Assembly: GCA_040954595.2 (NCBI GenBank)
Contig: CM082583.2
Location: forward strand, 1,860,001 to 1,924,000
From: Balanoglossus misakiensis
Lineage: Eukaryota > Hemichordata
Length of the DNA stretch: 64,000 nucleotides
Direction: 5' to 3'
The number at the start of each line of letters is the position of its first letter. The first letter of the stretch is position 1. The translations under genes were made by a program, and so were the position numbers. Of the stretch, positions 48,101 to 60,658 are shown one piece after another. The notes under the pieces were generated by a model, which saw nothing but the letters and a program-made list of their open reading frames with translations, was not told the DNA's origin and did not search any database.

Positions 48101-51100
48101 CTGGACATCACTAACATCTGCCTGAAGAAACCATAATCGTGTGCCTCCCATTTCTATCTCACTAAGTTCAGCTGACTTGCTTGTATCTGGGTGACTTCTG
48201 GACACTATTGCAAGGTGCCCTGCGCCTCGTTCAGCCATGTATTTACATGTCTCTAACCCCAGGCCCTTTGTACCCCCAACAACCAGGTAGCAGGCATTCT
48301 TGTGAAAGAGTCGATCTACATCTGCATGAACCAAGCCTCTAGAACGCATATTAAGTATAGGTATTGATTCATTGTCAATGGGTGGGACCACAGTACTGCA
48401 CTCAGACTGATCGAAGTTGAATTCCTTTATGTTGAGTAGTTCTACATCACTTGTCTGTGACATTTTCTTCGACCACTTTACAACTTTTGGAATGATTTTA
48501 TCCAGATGCTTTGCCTGGAGTACTTGCTTGGTGCTTACTGTAATAAACTTCATGTCTGGTCTTAACGTACCAAGGTAATCCGTTTGTGAGTCGTCTCCTC
48601 TTTCCACATTTACTACTACTGAACCAATTCGAAGGTTGCTCAGAATCCATTGGTTCGATTTGTGTGACAGTTTTCCAAGATGGAGAAACACCACCTGTTG
48701 AAGCCCATTGGTTTTAGGTTCATCAGCATGACTGAAATGGTTACTAGATATTTCTTTGAAACCACACCTCCTGGCATATGACGAGAACAGACTAGTGAGA
48801 CAGTTGTATTTCTTGGTGCTTTGTATGATCAGCTGTCTTACAGTAGGGTATTGATGCAAGTTAACCACTAGCACTTCCCACAAGAGAACCATCAGGGACA
48901 GGCATGGTATTCCCCTCATCCACTCTGGGAGTACACTTGACTTCACAATCAGTGATTCTGGCACATTAGCTATTGATGTAAGCTTCATCGGATAGCAAAT
49001 GTGTACTTTTGTACCTTGTGCAAAACTACTATCAGAAGACAATATTTCGCCGAGGCAGTCAATCCCAATGACTGCGTGTCTGTCATTGCTGTCTTCTGAC
49101 CATGGCAATGATCCTTTCAGTGACAGCCCAGTCATAGTCACTTGAAATAACTCAGGGTCATGTAACCTGGCCTTTTGTATACTAGCACACACAAACTTCC
49201 CAGATGGGGTAGTGATGGCATCTTCCACTGCATAGTGTAGCTCAAGATTTAGAACACTCTCAGGAAGTGTTGACATCACTTCTGTTGGAAGATCTGGCTG
49301 GACTCCTATTACACGCTTCTTGAAATAGGCATCATTTGGCTTGACCCTCTTCAGCTTATTGGCATAGACTGTAGAACCATGTATGACATACTCTGAATGC
49401 TGGTTTACTTGGCTTTCAAAAGATATCTGGGCCATTGTTGCAACTTCTACCTCAGAACCCTCACTCAGATCAATTAGTGTTGTCTTGTCATAGGTACCTT
49501 CACGGAGCAAACATCGAACCATTCCCCAAACAGGAGCACCGATCAACTGAATATGATTTGACTTTGGCATCGTAGATCTGAGTGCTGACCTTTCTGTTGT
49601 TTCAAGCTTGCCTTGGACACCACGGGTTACTACAGTCAATGGACACATTGCACCATTTGTGGCAAGAAACTTCACAATATGTTTAAGTGCCATGCATGTG
49701 GAATTAATGTAGTCGCACAGGAATCCCTCGATGTTTTCCTCACCATCACGGATGCTCCAGAAGTAAAATATGTGTTGAAAAGTGTTGATGTCTCTCTGTA
49801 CGTTTTGTAGTATTAGACCAATATCTGTGTGTATATCAGAATACTCTACTATGTACGAATCACTGCTTATGAACTTCTCCAAAGAAGACACTATGCCCAT
49901 GCTATCGGCAAACACAATGCAATTTGGAGGCAGGCCCTTCTCAGTACCATCTGTTTTGCTTGTTGTAACTGTGAGATTCGGGATACCATGTCTGAGCCAC
50001 TCCATTTCATAAGCAAGTTGACCAATTACTCTGCCATCGTTTTCATCCAGTACCTTTGCCATGATGTCTGTGCATTCTGCAACAACTTCACCTGACTCGT
50101 TCATGATGACTGCATTAAAACTAGCCAAGTAGTCTGACCTGCGCATCAGCCTGATGTAAACAAGGACACAAGGGTCAGGTTTCCCAAACACTAACACATT
50201 CCCAATCGAAATGGGGAAGCATGGTTTAGAATTCTTGTTGCCTTGGTGGTTTGGATCATATGTAGGCACAGCCGTAGCTTGGAGGACACCATCGAATATG
50301 ACAGGATGAATAACTGTGTTACGCAGTTGGTCTAAAAGTTCTTCTGGTAATGACAGCATCACAACAGCTTCTTCTCCATTCCTCCAGCACTGTGAAATAG
50401 GTCGCATGGTTGGCCCATATGAAAAGCCAAAGCTTTCCAGAAAGTCATAAACTTGCTCCACATCTATCTCATCACCACAACGTGACCTGATTTCAGAAAT
50501 ATTGAAGCGGCTGGTTGGAGTTTGTTTCTTCGAGCTCACCCCGATGACACCATCAGCAGTTTTTATGTCACCGCAACAAACTTTGAAGGAATGGCTTTTT
50601 AAACCGTCACTTTGGTCCTCAAATTGAACGTAGACATCCTTTTCTTCCTCTGTCAGCATCAGTGGTTTCAGAAACTCAATGGACAATCCGCAGCATTTTT
50701 GCCGTGTGTTTGGCAACAACGACAAGCAAGCTTCAAGGGCCAATTCACCATAGACTACACCAGGAACCACCACAGAACCACCAACAATGTGATCATACAC
50801 AAATGGGAAGTCTCCTCTATTGATTGTACATTTGTATGCCACATCATCAGCGGAGACCCTGGTCACAAATTGGCAATCAGTCCCACTGTCTTTCTTTATT
50901 CCCATTCTATACAGCTTCGAGGCTTCTGGTTCGTACCAGTGTTTGGCTTTGTTGAACTGATAAACCGGAAGATCTGCTGGAATTCGTTGACTGTGTTTGT
51001 GATATGAACCCCAGTCTATCTGGATGCCTGTCTGGTAAAGCTGACAAAGGGTATCCAAGAGAGTAACGTGGCCCCTTTTCTCTTTCATAGATGGAAGAAC

Positions 51101-54100
51101 TCTACCACTACATTTAGACACAATTTCACTAATATTCCTCTGTAATGCAGGTTTGGGACCAACTTCTATTGTGATGTTTTCTGCATCTTCCAGGATGGCT
51201 GCCTCCATTGCCTTCGAGAATTGAACTGCTTCTCGTACATTTCGTTTCCAATAGTGAGCATTTGTAAAGTCACCATCCACAGCAAGCCTACCTGTGACAG
51301 TGGAGTAAATCTCTGCCAGCTCTCCATTATCTGTAGTTTCCAGAGGATTTATCGAGTTTAGGAAGTCATTGCATATTGGCTGCACGTGGTGTGAGTGAAA
51401 TGCTGTGGATACGTTGAGTCGACGGAAAAATATGTCCATACCCTCCTGTTGGTTTTCGATTGCAATCAGATTTTCGATTACAGTGATGGCGTCTTCATCT
51501 CCGGATAGTGTGAAAGACGTAGGTGAGTTAGTGGCAGCAATTTCCACCCGTCTGTCCACAGCTTGGCAATATTCATCAACTTTCTCGGCAGATGTGTTGC
51601 CCACAGCAGCCATTCCTCCTCCTGACACTTTCTGCAGAAACTGACTCCTGTAGAATATTATCTTGACTGCGGTTTGGAGGTCTAGCTTCCCTGCTGCATA
51701 TGCTGCCGCAACCTCACCAACTGAGTGACCGATTATCGCATCTGGTTTGATACCCCATGATACCCACAGGTGGTGAAGAGCCACTTCGATAGCAAATATC
51801 GCTACCTGTTTCATAGAGCCAGAGGCCAACTCTCCATGTCCGACAATATCAACAAGAGAATGGTCGGTGTATTTTGACAGTAGGCCAGCAATTTCTTCTA
51901 TCGCCTCTCTAAAGGTGGATTCTTCAGCGAACAAATCACTTCCCATTCCTTTCCAGTCTGTACCCATTCCAGGAAAGACAAAAATAATTCTCTTTCGTCT
52001 GACAGTATTCGATGGATTTTGGTGATATATCGCCTCTTCCGCCTTTTCCAAAATCTGGCATAAGCCGTCACTGTTAGTGGCGTGAATTGCAAATCGGTGG
52101 TTGTTGTAGTGTGAGCGCCGAGTAGTTGATGTATACGCCAAGTCGTCAATGAAATCGCTTGACTTGTTCTTTAATACATTTTTCAGGTACTGCATGGTCA
52201 ACTTCATTGACCGCTTCGACTTTGCTGACAGGGTGATGATTGGGTGAACCACTGGTTTACTTTTTCGTAGGTCAACGTATTCTCTGACGATAGCATGTGA
52301 ATTCGAACCACCAAAACCAAACGAATTCACACAGGCTAATCGACCACGACCATCCTCTGTCTCCCATGCCGTTACCCTCGTTGGGATTTGTAACTGGAGG
52401 TCTTCCAAGTCTATTCGGCTGTTTGGCTTGTCGAAATGAATGGTCGGCGCGATCGTTCGGTTCTTGATCATCAGAAGCACTTTGATCAACCCAGCGACAC
52501 CAGCTGCAGACTCCAGGTGAGCAATGTTGCTTTTCACCGATCCCATGTAGCAGGGTGAAGCCCCGGGCTTTCGAGCTTTGCCTATGAAGTTGCCCAGGGA
52601 CGATGCCTCAATGGGGTCCCCTACAGGTGTGCCAGTACCATGTGCCTCGATGTAAGTCACGTCACAAGGGTCAACGTTATATTTAGTGTAAACTTTGTGT
52701 AGAAGCTGTTCCTGTTGTTTGGAAGAAGGGGCCGTTATGGGTGTAGCAAAGTGACCATCCTGGTTGCAGCCAGTTCCAACGATTCCCCAAATTCTGTCAC
52801 CATCGCTTATGGCCTAATTTTCAAATTAAAGTAAGTGTTAGTTTCAAAGACACAACCAATTTCTTAACCATCTTCTTACGTTTCTAGAGGAATGTGGTTG
52901 GAAATTCCAACTCATGATAGGTGGGTACGACGATATACCTATTACAGACTGCAAGTCACTAAATAGGTGCAAACAATAGGCAATTCATTAGTCTGTGTGA
53001 GTTTGCATACGAGACCAAACCTTCTCTTGCTGGTGGGGAAATATCACAAAATGCCTGTTATTTTTTTACCTTCTGCAGAGACTTCAAAATAACAACGCCA
53101 CAGCCTTCTCCTCTTGTGTAACCATCTGCCTTGTCAGAAAACGGCTGACACAGACCTGTCGATGATAACATGTTTGCTCTGCACAAGGTAACAAATACTT
53201 TTGGATCCAGAATAATGTTGACGCCACCACACACAGCTATTTCACAGTCTCCTAAAATGCAAATAATAATGTGTTGGTGACGTTGATGTTGGTTCAGAAC
53301 GGCCTTAGTGTAACTATATACCCTGGGGAAAGAGAACAAACGACTGTGGAAAAGATCTGAGATTGTGCTGGATAATACCTTTGTTTTCACGCATTATGTC
53401 CATACATTCGACGGTTCGACGTTAAACAAACGCACCTGCACGTATACCTTGACATCCAAGATGGATGCCTATCAGGGAGGACGAACAGGCTGTATCCACA
53501 CAAATGGATGGCCCCGTCAAGTTCAGGGCAAACGACAGGCGGTTTGCTACGATAGACGTTGCAGCGCCAGTCACTGTGTAATTGTCCCGCTCGCTCACGT
53601 CTGAACCAATCAAATTCCCGTAGTCATTGGCCATCACACCTAAGCAATATTAAGGGAAATTTCTGGTCTGCTTGTATGTGCTATCGCATAAAAAATATTG
53701 TAGTTATAGTTATACTCGAGCAAGACCTTCCATCAGTAGCACTGGCAAACCTGTACATAATTATGGGTATCATTATAAAAATCCTCAAATCAGCATTACC
53801 TCAGAAGTATGTGAGGACTGCATGTACTATGCTTTTTGAGGAAATCACCACCGACACTATTGTTAACTGAAGTAAAGTCTACCGAGCCAAATAACGAGAA
53901 TATATTGGCTGCCTTCGGAAGTAATTTCTAAATTTCACGTATACTGCGATTTGCCATTTCAGGACGTATCTTTGACGAAATTAGTCCAAGTCTTACCGAT
54001 GTAGCAACCGACTTCCATCCCTGATAGTTTGTCCATGGGAAACCCGCCGTTTTCCAAAGCCCGATATGTACATTCCAGCAACACATATTGTTGTGGATCC

Positions 54101-54493
54101 ATTCGGGCTGCCTCATCGTCGTTGATTTGAAAGAATCGATTGTCCCATTCAGTCAGCCTAGTGATATAATGGAAGGACCATCAAAGCCCCAGTAACTCTT
54201 ACTTTTCGTCAGATTTTAGTATTTTTTTCTGACTCGTCCATTAATTAAATTATCATTTATCATCCAAAAACACAATACCTCTCGATAAATGCCGCATGCC
54301 TGGCATAAGATTTGCCTTTGGCACTTCTGTCGCTGCTGTAGAAAGCGTCGACGTTCCATCTGTCCTTGGGTATTTCAGTCACATGGTTTTCCCCGTTCAC
54401 CAAGACTCGCCAGAACTCATCTATGTCGTTCGCACCAGGGAACTTGCAGGCCAACCCCACGACTGCAATGGCGTCTTCCGAGTCTGGATCCAT
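44523..54493 (-). CDS. Animal type I polyketide synthase with C-terminal condensation-like and PH-like domains
   Basis: Seven exons with GT-AG introns and matching phases: 54493-54279, 54157-53997, 53639-53436, 53251-53070, 52813-45610, 45188-45021 and 44632-44523 (TGA). They sum to 8244 nt, about 2747 residues. The ATG at 54493 opens directly into the KS domain (MDPDSEDAIAVVGLACKFPG). Domain order: KS (1-430), malonyl-type AT (~530-840), DH (~900-1190), non-catalytic KR/ER region (~1195-1710), KR (~1760-1985), ACP (~2040-2115), condensation-like domain (~2140-2570) and a PH-like domain (~2657-2747). The catalytic residues of KS, AT, DH, KR and ACP are present, so it should make a partly reduced polyketide from malonyl units. 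There is no thioesterase. No signal peptide is visible, so it is probably cytosolic. Overall layout resembles fungal highly reducing PKSs with a condensation domain and animal FAS-like PKSs. The product is unknown. Confidence 0.92.
45349..45525. repeat. Simple repeats in a PKS intron (GATC/GATCAATC and CAGT-rich)
   Basis: GATCGATCGACCGATC-type repeats at about 45358-45388 and TCAGTCAGTCAGTC-type repeats at about 45453-45525, both in the intron between the giant exon and the first PH-like exon. Confidence 0.8.
45868..47158 (-). other. Condensation-like domain after the ACP
   Basis: It follows the NRPS condensation-domain order: a helix with LLMQQHAMLRA, the active-site region VVHNISCDFFS, WEDIFATPVDVTP, ITPFQLMIAVYAMLL, YPVNMRM and VGFFINNVLLRV. 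The canonical HHxxxDG reads HNxxxDF here: the first His and the Asp are kept, and the second His (normally catalytic) is Asn. It may have a structural, gatekeeping or altered release role. Confidence 0.8.
47233..47458 (-). other. PKS acyl carrier protein (ACP)
   Basis: The four-helix pattern with LVALGLDSMQAM carries the phosphopantetheine-accepting Ser at about residue 2075. It is a single ACP, followed by a linker of about 30 residues. Confidence 0.9.
47623..48298 (-). other. PKS ketoreductase (KR) domain
   Basis: GGTKGLG is the NADPH-binding loop. RPKILGAWNL gives the catalytic Lys, HSSTVAVFGNRGQANYGAGNAFLD gives the Ser, Tyr and Asn. The domain appears active. Confidence 0.9.
48448..49993 (-). 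other. PKS non-catalytic KR/ER-like region
   Basis: The part LTVVTRGVQGK...APVWGMVRCLLREG...LIDLSEG matches the structural half of a KR. The following part (YAVEDAITTPSGKFVCAS, IDCLGEILSSDS, GTKVHICYP) follows the enoylreductase outline, but the glycine-rich NADPH motif expected near residues 1580-1610 is absent (LIIQSTKKYNCLTSLFSSYARRCGF instead). Enoyl reduction is therefore probably not carried out in cis. Confidence 0.7.
50008..50878 (-). other. PKS dehydratase (DH) domain
   Basis: HIVGGSVVVPG fits HxxxGxxxxP, with catalytic His about residue 929. HPVIFDGVLQA supplies the second catalytic Asp (about residue 1095). Both halves of the double hot-dog fold are present, so the domain looks active. 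Confidence 0.85.
51058..51994 (-). other. PKS acyltransferase (AT) domain
   Basis: FVFPGMGTDWKGMG opens the domain. The active-site serine lies in GHSVGEVAAAYAAG (about residue 618), with AFHSHH downstream as the catalytic/selectivity motif. AFHS at this position is associated with malonyl-CoA selection, in contrast to ASHS for methylmalonyl-CoA. Confidence 0.9.
52288..54493 (-). other. PKS ketosynthase (KS) domain
   Basis: The domain is spread over exons 1-5. It contains the opening AIAVVGLACKFPGA, RMDPQQYVLLE, the active-site VDTACSSSL (Cys about residue 177), IEAHGTGT (His ~312) and KSNIAHLESAAG (His ~353), and closes with FGFGGSNSHAI. The full catalytic triad Cys-His-His is present. Confidence 0.93.
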
Positions 54494-54540
54494 GGTCTGT
54501 ACTTAGGTCTATGAAAATATTGCGAAATGTTGCGCTGTGA

Positions 54541-54750
54541 AAATCTCGCCAAAATGAATAATCAGTCTCTACCGTTTATTCATTTTGGCGAGATGTTATA
54601 CTCTCATATCCTACAAACGTGGTGGAAGTTATGTGTAGTCGAACGTTGATTCACTATATATATCCACATGTAGAATAACATTAACAGCATCTTGTATCAA
54701 ACTTAATTATTGGATAAGAGCAGCGAGAGAGACAGACATTGTACCTTTAA
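54541..54750. mobile_element. Partial copy of the AGGGACAAAG MITE family next to the PKS start
   Basis: It contains the family's inner foldback (CTCGCCAAAATGAATAA...TTATTCATTTTGGCGAG), TCGAACGTTGATTCACTATA, TCCACATGTAGAATAACATTAA and CTTGTATCAAA, ending CATTGTACCTTTAA. The outer left arm is missing. It begins 48 bp upstream of the PKS ATG, so it lies in the probable 5' UTR or promoter. Confidence 0.8.
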
Positions 54751-56269
54751 GTAAATGTGAACTGTTTGATTGTTATCTGAGAGGGCTTCAGTTGTAGAAA
54801 ACTACATGTTGTCTTTCTTTCAAACATTTCCCGGATGTGCCCCCGGTTCCGCCGGACACAAAGTTCAACAAGCGAATACAGAACTTTTAAACTTGTTTAG
54901 TCAAACAGGCATTTGTTGTATTACACATTTTCCACGTGACCATCTTCTTTGTCCCGCGAGAATGCTGATCAAAGCATCGGTTGCTTATACTCCGAAGGCC
55001 ATATTGGATTTTCTGAAAAAATTCAAATCTCAGATCTCAGAAACTACAAGTCAGATCGACTTCAAATTTGGTATACAGGTAGACTACCTTCTGCCCATCA
55101 TTTTTGTAATTGGAAATTTTGCTACAATGTTGCAGTTTTTTTGCTACAATTTTTTTTCTGAAATCTGGCTTAAATTTCAAAAATCTTCTTCTCCAGAACC
55201 GGTGATAACCGAGTCACGCGGTTTGGGGTATGTGGTCACCTAACTGATGTCTATCAAGTTTGCGAAGATCATTGTGATTGGTCGAAGATTATGGCGGCCA
55301 TATTGGATTTTAGAAAAACCATAGTTAAACTCCAAAAATCTTCTTCTCCAGAACGGGCGATGACTGAGTCGCAAGATTCGGGGAGTATGGTCACTACACT
55401 GATGTCTATCAAGTTTGCAAAGAGCATTGTGATTGGTCGAAGATTATGGCGGCCATATTGGATTTTGTAAAAAGCAGTGAAAAATTGAAATTCCTTTTTC
55501 TAGTCTAAAAATTGATAGCATACAAATTCTTTTTATGGATATCAATCGTCATGTGACTAAAATATGTTACAATTTTTTGGCGATTTTTCACATGACCTTT
55601 GACCTACTTATCATGCGTTATTATTTCTGCATATCTAATTCCAGGCTAACCTATAGGGCTAGACGTTTGGTTTTTGATGAATGTGGATTAGTGTGTGATC
55701 AAAATATTTTGCTACTTTTCATGACCCCTTTGACCTCTGCTGACCTCATTAATTATGTGCATAGCTAATTACAGGCGAACCAATAGAGCTAGAGGTTTGG
55801 TTTTTGTTGGACACAGACCAGTATGGGATCAAAATTTTTTGCCCAAATGTTGCGTGACCTCTGGTGACCTTTGACCTACTTTCGCATATCTCAGCATCCA
55901 GAGCAGATACAGCCATGGCATTTGGTAGGATGGGACCAAAATGTAAAGCCACATTTTTGAGTCACCTGTGACACCTGCTGACCTCATTAAATATGCACAT
56001 ACCTAATTACAGGCGAACCTATAGAGTTAGAGTTTTGTTTTTTGTTGGACATGGACCAGTATGGGTAAAAAAAAAATTGCCCAAATGTTGGGTGACCTCA
56101 GGTGACTTTTGACCTACTTCACCCTATTTCAGCAGCAAAAATACACACCTCCTTGTTATGTCATGAGATAATACATCGGATAGAAAATTCTGTTTCTTCT
56201 CATTCACACTGTGCATATATAATTCAAGATCAGCGCTTGGGCCCGACAATGCTGCTTGCAGCTTTAATT

Positions 56270-56354
56270 AGGGCCCAAGCGCAAGCAAGCGCTTGGGCCC
56301 TATTGGTTTCGTTGGGGTTTTTAGGGCCCAAGCGCAAGCCAGCGCTTGGGCCCT
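56270..56354. repeat. GGGCCC hairpins, 53-bp tandem pair
   Basis: GGGCCCAAGCGC pairs with GCGCTTGGGCCC around a 6-bp loop at 56271-56300 and again at 56324-56353. Each is followed by TATTGGTTTCGTTGGGG and a T-run. Confidence 0.9.
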
Positions 56355-57814
56355 ATTGGTTTCGTTGGGGTTTTTCTTTCTTCTTTCTTTATTCTTGTGT
56401 CAATTCTTTGTCGCTCTAGATCTCAGACACCACTGCAGGTACACTTCTGAAACTTGCTACAGTGGTCAAGGTCAATGAGTAGTTGTGCATTGAACCCATG
56501 AATTTTTAATTAGTCACATGACCTGGCGGCCATCTTGGATTTTCTGAAAAAATGCAAATCTCAGATCTCAGAAACTACAAGTCAGATCGACTTCAAATTT
56601 GGCGTGCAGGTAGACTACCTTCTGTCAAACATTTTTGTAATTGGAAATTATGCTGTCAATGTTGCAGTCTTTTTGCTACAATTTTTTTTCTGAAATCTGG
56701 CTTAAATTTCAAAAATCTTCTTCTCCAGAACCGGTGATAACCGAGACATGGGGTTTGGGGTATGTGGTCACCTAACTGATGTCTATCAAGTTTGCGAAGA
56801 TCATTGTGATTAGTCGAAGATTATGGCGGCCATATTGGATTTTCGAAAAACCCTAGTAAAATTTCAAAAATCTTCTTCTCGAGAACCGGCGATAACCGAG
56901 TCACAAGATTTTGTGTGTGTGGTCATTCAACAGATGTCTATCAAGTTTGCGAAGAGGAATGTGATTGGTCGAAGATTATGGCGGCCATATTGGATTTTGT
57001 GAAAAACAATTAAAAAGTAAAAATTCCCTTTCTAGCCTAAAAATTGATAGCACAGAAATTCTTTTTATGGATATGAATCATCATATAACAAGAATAAGCT
57101 ATAAATATTTTGGTAATTTTGGCAATGACCTTTGACCTACTTTTGACGCATCAATTTTCTGCATATCTAATTCCAGGCTAACCAATAGGGCTATAAGTTT
57201 GGTTTTTGATGTATGTGGATTTGTATGTGATCAAAAAATTTTGGTACTTTTCATGACCCCTTTGACCTCTGCTGACCTCATTAAATATGCGCATACCTAA
57301 TTACAGATGAACCAATAGACCTAGAGGTTTTGTTTTTGTTGGACAGGACAAGTATAGGGTCAAAATTTTTTACCCAAATTTTGGGTGACCTCTGGTGACC
57401 TTTGACCTAATTTCGCAAATCTCAGCATCCACAGCAGATACAGCCTTGGCGTTTGGAGGTATGGGGCCATAATGAAAAGCCAAAGTTTTGGGTCACCTGT
57501 GACACCTGCTTAACTCATTATTTATGTGCATACCTAATTCCGGGCTAACCAAAAGGGTTAGAGGTCTGGTTTTTGTTGGACATGGACCACTATGGGTCAA
57601 AATTTTCTGCCCAAACTGTGGGTGACCTCTGACCTACTTAACACTATATCAGCACTAAACATAGATATAATCTTGATATTTCATGGGATAAAACACAGCA
57701 TTATGTTTCTACTCATTAATTATGTGCATATCTAATAATCAGATCAGATAATAGAGCTTGGGCCCGGACAATGCTGCTTGCAGCTTTAATTCTGTCTTTC
57801 TTTCTTCTTTCTTT

Positions 57815-57898
57815 ACGGGCCCAAGCCAAGCCAGGCTTGGGCCCGTATTGGTTTCGTTGGGGTTTTTTAGGGCCCAAGCCAAGCCAGGCTTGGGCCCT
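57815..57898. repeat. GGGCCC hairpins, second pair
   Basis: A variant stem (GGGCCCAAGC...GCTTGGGCCC, AAGCCAAGCCAGGC centre) at 57815-57846 and 57869-57898, again followed by TATTGGTTTCGTTGG. Confidence 0.9.
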
Positions 57899-60658
57899 AT
57901 TGGTTTCGTTGGTATTTTTCAGTCTTTCTTTCTTTCTTTCTTTATTCTTATGTCAATTCTTTGTCGCTCTAGATCTCAGACACCACTGCAGGTACAGTTT
58001 TCAAACTTGCTACAGTGGTCAAGGTCAATGAGTAGTCGTGCATTGAACCCATGAATTTTTAATTAGTCACGTGACCTGGCGGCCATATTGGATTTTCTGA
58101 AAAAATGCAAATCTCAGATCTCAGAAACTACAAGTCAGATCGACTTCAAATTTGGCGTGCAGGTAGACTACCTTCTGTCAATCATTTTTGTAATTGGAAA
58201 TTATGCTGACAAAGTTGCAGTTTTTTTGCTACAATTTTTTTTCTGAAATCTGGCTTAAATTTCAAAAATCTTCTTCTCCAGAACCGGTGATAACCGAGAC
58301 ACGGGGTTTAGGGTATGTGGTCACCTAACTGATGTCTATCAAGTTTGCGAAGATCATTGTGATTGGTCGAAGATTACGGCGGCCATATTGGATTTTCGAA
58401 AAACCCTAGTAAAATTTCAAAAATCTTCTTCTCAAGAATCGGCGATAACCGAGTCACAAGATTTGGTGTGTGTGGTCATTAAACAGATGTCTAACAAGTT
58501 TGCGAAGGGGAATGTGATTGGTCGAAGATTATGGTGGCCATATTGGATTTTGTGAAAAACGATTAAAAAGAAAAAATTCCCTTTCTAGCCTAAAAATTGA
58601 TAGCACAGAAATTCTTTTTATGGATATGAATCATCATATGCCAAGAATAAGCTATAAATATTTTGGTAATTTTGGCAATGACCTTTGACCTACTTTTGAC
58701 GCATCATTTTTCTGCATATCTAATTCCAGGCTAACCAATAGGGTTATAAGTTTGGTTTTTGATGTATGTGGATTTGTATGTGATCAAAAAATGTTGCTAC
58801 TTTTCATGACCCCTTTGACCTCTGCTGACCTCATTAAATATGCACATACCTAATTACAGGTGAACCAATAGACCTAGAGGTTTTGTTTTTGTTATACATG
58901 GACCAGTATGGGGTGAAACTATTTTGCCCAAATGTTGGGTGACCTCGGGTGACCTTTGACCTACTTTTGCATATCTTGACATCCACAGCAGATACAGCCT
59001 TGGCGTTTGGAGGTATGGGGCCATAATGAAAAGCCAAAGTTTTGGGTCACCTGTGACACCTGCTTACTCATTATTTATGTGTATACCTAATTCTGGGCTA
59101 ACCAAAAGGGCTAGATATCTGGTTTTTGTTGGACATGGACTACTATGGGTCACAATTTTCTGCCCAAATTGTGGGTGACCTCTGGGTGACCTTTGACCTA
59201 CTTAACACTTTATCAACACCAAGCATAGATATAACCTTGATATTTTATGGGGTAAAACACAGCATTATGTTTCTACTCTTTAATTATGTGCATATCTAAT
59301 AATCAGATCAGATAATAGAGCTTGGGCCCGGACAATGCTGCTTGCAGCTTTAATCTTTCTTTATTCTTGGTTCACTTCTTTGTCGCTCTAGATCTCAGAC
59401 ACCACTGCAGGTACAGTTCTCAAACTTGCTACAGTGGTCAAGGTCAATGAGTAGTAGTGCATTGAACCCATGAATTTTTAATTAGTCACATGACCTGGCG
59501 GCCATCTTGGATTTTCTGAAAAAATGCAAATCTCAGATCTCAGAAACTACAAGTCAGATCGACTTCAAATTTGGCGTGCAGGTAGACTACCTTCTGGCAA
59601 TCATTTTTGTAATTGGAAATTATGCTGTCAATGTTGCAGTTTTTTTGCTACAATTTTTTTTCTGAAATCTGGCTTAAATTTCAAAAATCTTCTTCTCCAG
59701 AACCGGTGATAACCGAGACACGGGGTTTGGTGTATGTGGTCACCTAACTGATGTCTATCAAGTTTGCGAAGATCATTGTGATTGGTCGTAGATTATGGCG
59801 GCCATATTGGATTTTCGAAAAACCATAGTAAAACTCAAAAAATCTTCTTCTCCAGAACGGGCGATAACTGAGTCGCAAGATTCGGGGAGTTTGGTCACTT
59901 CACTGATGTCTATCAAGTTTGCAAAGAGCATTGTGATTGGTCGAAGATTATGGCGGCCATATTGGATTTTGTTAAAAGCAGTGAAAAATTGAAATTCCTT
60001 TTCCTAGTCTAAAAATTGATAGCATACAAACTCTTTTTATGGATATCAATCGTCATGTGACTAAATTATGTTACAATTTTTTGGCGATTTTTCACATGAC
60101 CTTTGACCTACTTTTCACACGTTATTATTTCTGCATATCTATTTCCAGGCTAACCTATAGGGCTAGACGTTTGGTTTTTGATGCATGTGGATTAGTGTGT
60201 GATCAAAATATTTTGCTACTTTTCATGACCCCTTTGACCTCTGCTGACCTCATTAATTATGCACATAGCTAATTACAGGCGAACCAATAGAGCTAGAGGT
60301 TTGGTTTTTGTTGGACATGGACCACTATGGGAACAAAATTTTTTGCCCAAATGTTGGGTGACCTCTGGTGACCTTTGACCTACTTTCGCATATCTCAGCA
60401 TCCAGAGCAGATAGAGCCTTGGCATTTGGCAGGATGGGGCCAAAATGTACAGCCACATTTTTGGGTCACCTGTGACACCTGCTGACCTCATTAAATATGC
60501 ACATACCTAATTACAGGCGAACCTATAGAGTTAGAGTTTTGTTTTTTGTTGGACATGGACCAGTATGGGTAAAAAAAAAATTGCCCAAATGTTGGGTGAC
60601 CTCAGGTGACTTTTGACCTAGCAAGCGCTTGGGCCCTATTGGTTTCGTTGGGGTTTTT

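Noticed and set aside
45707-52149. Many ORFs opposite or out of frame inside the PKS exon
   Set aside because: They are shadows of the long PKS coding exon, with no motifs of their own.
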